NCBI GenBank assembly: GCA_035353395.1
Contig: DAOPZL010000071.1
Span: 1 to 14,837, forward strand
DNA from: UBA1801 sp035353395
GTDB taxonomy: Bacteria; Acidobacteriota; Holophagae; Holophagales; Holophagaceae
DNA: 14,837 nucleotides
Reading direction: 5' to 3'
The position numbers and the translations under genes are program-made. The first letter of the stretch is position 1; every line of letters begins with the position of its first letter. Shown here piece by piece: positions 13,015 to 14,837 of the stretch. The notes beneath the pieces were generated by a model. That model was not told the origin of the DNA and did no database searches. It saw only the letters and a list, made by a program, of their open reading frames with translations.

Positions 13015-14100
13015 ATGCCGTCCCGCCTTCTCATCGCCGTCTCCACCGCCGCCGCCCTCTGTGCCCAGGCCCCCAGGGCCGCCTCTTCGGACGCGGCGGC
13101 GAGGAAGGCCCTCCAGCAGGTCATGGACGCCGTCGGCAATGGATGGTTCGGCAAGCCCTACCAGCCTTTCAACGCCGTCAACCTGCACGGGACCCTGAGC
13201 ATCAGCCTCACGCCCCAGGCCCTCGGCGCCAAGCTCGACGAACTCAGCCACGGGAAGGTCAAGGGGGAACTCACCAAGGGCGCGACCGTCAACCTGAGGC
13301 TCGCCGGGACGTATTTCGCCAACAGCGACTTCAGGACCGAACTCGCCGGCGATTTCGGGAACCTGCTCTACACCCGGATCGGCAACCGGGGCTTCCTGTA
13401 CAGCAAGGAACTGAACGCCTACACGACCAAGGTCGCCCCCCCCGCTCCCGATGCGCCCCTCTCCTTCCTGGGCTGGTTCCGCCAGGTCCTGAACGAGATC
13501 CAGACCGTCTACGTCGACCAGAGGACGTTCAAGGCCACCCTCGGCCGGGAGGAGTCCGCGGGTGGGCGCGCCCTCCAGACCGTGACCTTCATCGCCCCCA
13601 CCGCCTCCTACAACCCGAAGAAACGGGAACAGAGCATGGCCGAGAGCCTCGGCTTCTGGAAGCGCGGGCGGCTCGACATGACCTTCGACAAGACTTCCAG
13701 GCTGCCCCAGCGCATGTCCTTCCTCAACGAAGTCCAGGGCATCAGCACGCGCATGGCGTTCAGCTACGGGCGGGACGGCAGGCTGCAGTCCGTCAGCATC
13801 GACAACCAGAGCCGCGGCACCCAGGGGCCCGCCTCCCTGTCGCTGACCCACGACGAGGCCGGCCTCATCGACCACGTCCACGGGACCCTCAACAGCCAGA
13901 GGCAGAATGTCGCCTTCGACATCCACCTCGAGTGGCAGAAGGGGAAGAAGGCCTCGTCCATCATCAGCGTGCCTCCCCCGGGAGCGAACAAGAAGGGGGG
14001 GGACGAGCTGAAGACGCTGCTGGCCGTCGGCCTGGCCGGCAGGATCCTCGATCTGCAGCGGCAAGGACTCAACCTCCGGAGCATCACCCTCTCGAACTAG
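13015..14100 (+). CDS. Secreted protein of unknown function
   Basis: This 361-residue protein was not recognised as any family. The N-terminus MPSRLLIAVSTAAALCAQAP is a signal peptide, with a probable signal-peptidase I cut after A-Q-A (about residue 19), so the product is exported to the periplasm or beyond. The mature part alternates short beta-like segments with polar turns, for example GTLSISLTPQALGAKLDEL, DFRTELAGDFGNLLYTRIG, RLDMTFDKTSRLPQRMSFL and ASLSLTHDEAGLIDHVHGTL. It contains no cysteines after the signal region. This suggests a beta-rich, perhaps lipid- or polymer-binding fold, but that is a guess. The ATG at 13015 has GGAG nine bases upstream. It is probably co-transcribed with the zinc-ribbon gene; its stop lies six bases from the stop of the convergent receiver gene, with no terminator between. 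Confidence 0.8.
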   Translation: MPSRLLIAVSTAAALCAQAPRAASSDAAARKALQQVMDAVGNGWFGKPYQPFNAVNLHGTLSISLTPQALGAKLDELSHGKVKGELTKGATVNLRLAGTYFANSDFRTELAGDFGNLLYTRIGNRGFLYSKELNAYTTKVAPPAPDAPLSFLGWFRQVLNEIQTVYVDQRTFKATLGREESAGGRALQTVTFIAPTASYNPKKREQSMAESLGFWKRGRLDMTFDKTSRLPQRMSFLNEVQGISTRMAFSYGRDGRLQSVSIDNQSRGTQGPASLSLTHDEAGLIDHVHGTLNSQRQNVAFDIHLEWQKGKKASSIISVPPPGANKKGGDELKTLLAVGLAGRILDLQRQGLNLRSITLSN

Positions 14101-14106
14101 TCCCAC

Positions 14107-14598
14107 TCACCTGGAGAGATGGCGGGGCGGGCGGGCATGGACCTTCATCCAGTGGGAGTGCGCGATCCTCCGAGGCGCCGGAGGCTCGGGCCGGATCCCG
14201 CAAGCCATGTTCATTCCGTCCGTGAGGCTCTGCATCGTGAGGGGCTTGCGGACGAACGCCATCCCCTCCTGGGGGTCCTCGCGAGGACGCTCGTCGCCCT
14301 TGAGGCACAGGACCGCCTTCAGCTCCGGCGACAGCGCCCTGAGCGCCTGGAGGGTCTCCATGCCGTCCAGCAGGGGCATCTCGTAGTCCAGCACCACCAG
14401 ATCGAGGGTGGGCGAATCCAGGTCCATCAGGCCGATGGCCTCGATCCCGTCGCTCACCTCTTCCACCTGGTAGCCCTGCATCTCCAGCAGGAGGCGCGTC
14501 TCGATCCTGGCAAGCATGTCGCCGTCGATGACCAGCGCGCGCTTCCGCTTGCGGGACCGCCTTTCCACCGGGGACCGGACACCTTTCGAGGACGTCAT
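14107..14598 (-). CDS. Stand-alone receiver-domain protein with atypical switch residues
   Basis: This is a 163-residue single-domain response regulator without a DNA-binding output domain. The phospho-acceptor is Asp71 in LVVLDYEMPLLDGMETL, and the conserved lysine is Lys118 in FVRKP. Two other canonical sites are altered. The acidic pair reads D-G-D (25-27), so one of the adjacent acids is Gly, and the Thr/Ser expected about 28-30 residues after the Asp falls in VLCLKGD, where none is present. The ends are unusual: a basic N-terminal arm (ERRSRKRKR) and a Pro/Arg/His-rich tail after about residue 135. The ATG at 14598 was chosen over an in-frame start at 14682 because the extra 28 residues are Trp/Gly-rich and unlike a receiver; GGGGGTG precedes the chosen ATG. 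No partner histidine kinase is nearby. Confidence 0.83.
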   Translation of the reverse strand: MTSSKGVRSPVERRSRKRKRALVIDGDMLARIETRLLLEMQGYQVEEVSDGIEAIGLMDLDSPTLDLVVLDYEMPLLDGMETLQALRALSPELKAVLCLKGDERPREDPQEGMAFVRKPLTMQSLTDGMNMACGIRPEPPAPRRIAHSHWMKVHARPPRHLSR

Positions 14599-14721
14599 GA
14601 CGCACCCCCAGAACGATGTGATGCAACCCCAATCTAGGCCCCCCCAGGGATCCCACCACCCTTTTTGAAGATCCCAGGCCACATGGCCTCCCCGGCCGAG
14701 CCCGCCTGCCTCCTCGCCCCC

Positions 14722-14749
14722 TCGCCATCCCCATCACCTGCGCTACACT
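14722..14749 (+). promoter_or_regulatory. Candidate promoter of tRNA-Pro
   Basis: TCGCCA (14722-14727), 16 bases, TACACT (14744-14749), each matching consensus at four of six positions. Transcription would start about 4-5 bases before the mature tRNA 5' end. The region 14599-14743 otherwise shows no gene. Confidence 0.4.
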
Positions 14750-14759
14750 GTTAGCCCGT

Positions 14760-14836
14760 CGGGGCGTGGCGCAGCCTGGTAGCGCATCTGCTTTGGGAGC
14801 AGAGGGTCGAAGGTTCGAATCCTTTCGCCCCGACCA
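14760..14836 (+). tRNA. tRNA-Pro (anticodon UGG)
   Basis: A complete 77-base cloverleaf: acceptor stem CGGGGCG/CGCCCCG (perfect, 7 bp), D arm with GCGC/GCGC, anticodon stem TCTGC/GCAGA with loop TTTGGGA giving anticodon TGG (14794-14796), five-base variable loop, and T arm GAAGG/CCTTT with TTCGAAT (one G-U pair). Discriminator A and CCA are encoded. UGG reads proline CCA, CCG and, with modification, other CCN codons. G37 following the anticodon is the expected m1G site. Confidence 0.98.
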
Positions 14837-14837
14837 A

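Overview
The window is GC-rich, densely packed bacterial chromosome. Long accidental open frames lie opposite real genes, as expected at this base composition. It holds twelve protein genes (one cut by the left edge) and one tRNA. No insertion sequence, phage gene, integrase or CRISPR array was seen. Ribosome-binding sites are ordinary GGAGG/GGTG types and the gene content is mostly housekeeping. An acidobacterial (Holophaga/Geothrix-like) origin fits the release-factor loop sequence and general style, but this is an impression, not a demonstration.

Layout. Positions 1-1376 (minus strand) carry rpmE (ribosomal protein L31), a strong terminator, and prfA (release factor RF1, last few codons missing). 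Positions 1487-5719 (minus) are a four-gene efflux-type ABC operon, transcribed as membrane-fusion adaptor, ATPase, permease 1, permease 2. Its genes overlap or nearly touch, and an inverted repeat sits directly in front of the first ribosome-binding site. Positions 5824-6429 (minus) encode a 3-methyladenine DNA glycosylase of the AAG/MPG family, possibly from a leaderless message.

From a divergent start at 6516, a 995-residue protein runs on the plus strand. It joins two response-regulator receiver domains (the first degenerate, the second intact) to a pyruvate phosphate dikinase/PEP synthase-type ATP-grasp domain, and no recognisable phosphohistidine motif follows. It ends in a 40-base perfect palindrome that also terminates the convergent gdhA (NADP-type glutamate dehydrogenase, 9563-10912 minus).

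From 11168 to the right edge there are: an unrecognised lipoprotein (minus); a divergent rlmH (23S rRNA pseudouridine methyltransferase) with a non-ATG start; a two-gene plus-strand unit of a double zinc-ribbon protein and an unrecognised secreted protein, preceded by a 15-base palindrome at the likely transcription start; a convergent stand-alone receiver protein lacking several switch residues; and tRNA-Pro(UGG).

Themes: translation (rpmE, prfA, rlmH, tRNA-Pro), envelope export (the ABC operon, the lipoprotein, the secreted protein) and phospho-signalling (the receiver-ATP-grasp fusion and the odd receiver). The most unusual item is the receiver-receiver-ATP-grasp protein. Its architecture suggests phosphorelay control of an enzyme-like ATP-binding module whose phosphate acceptor is not visible in the same chain.
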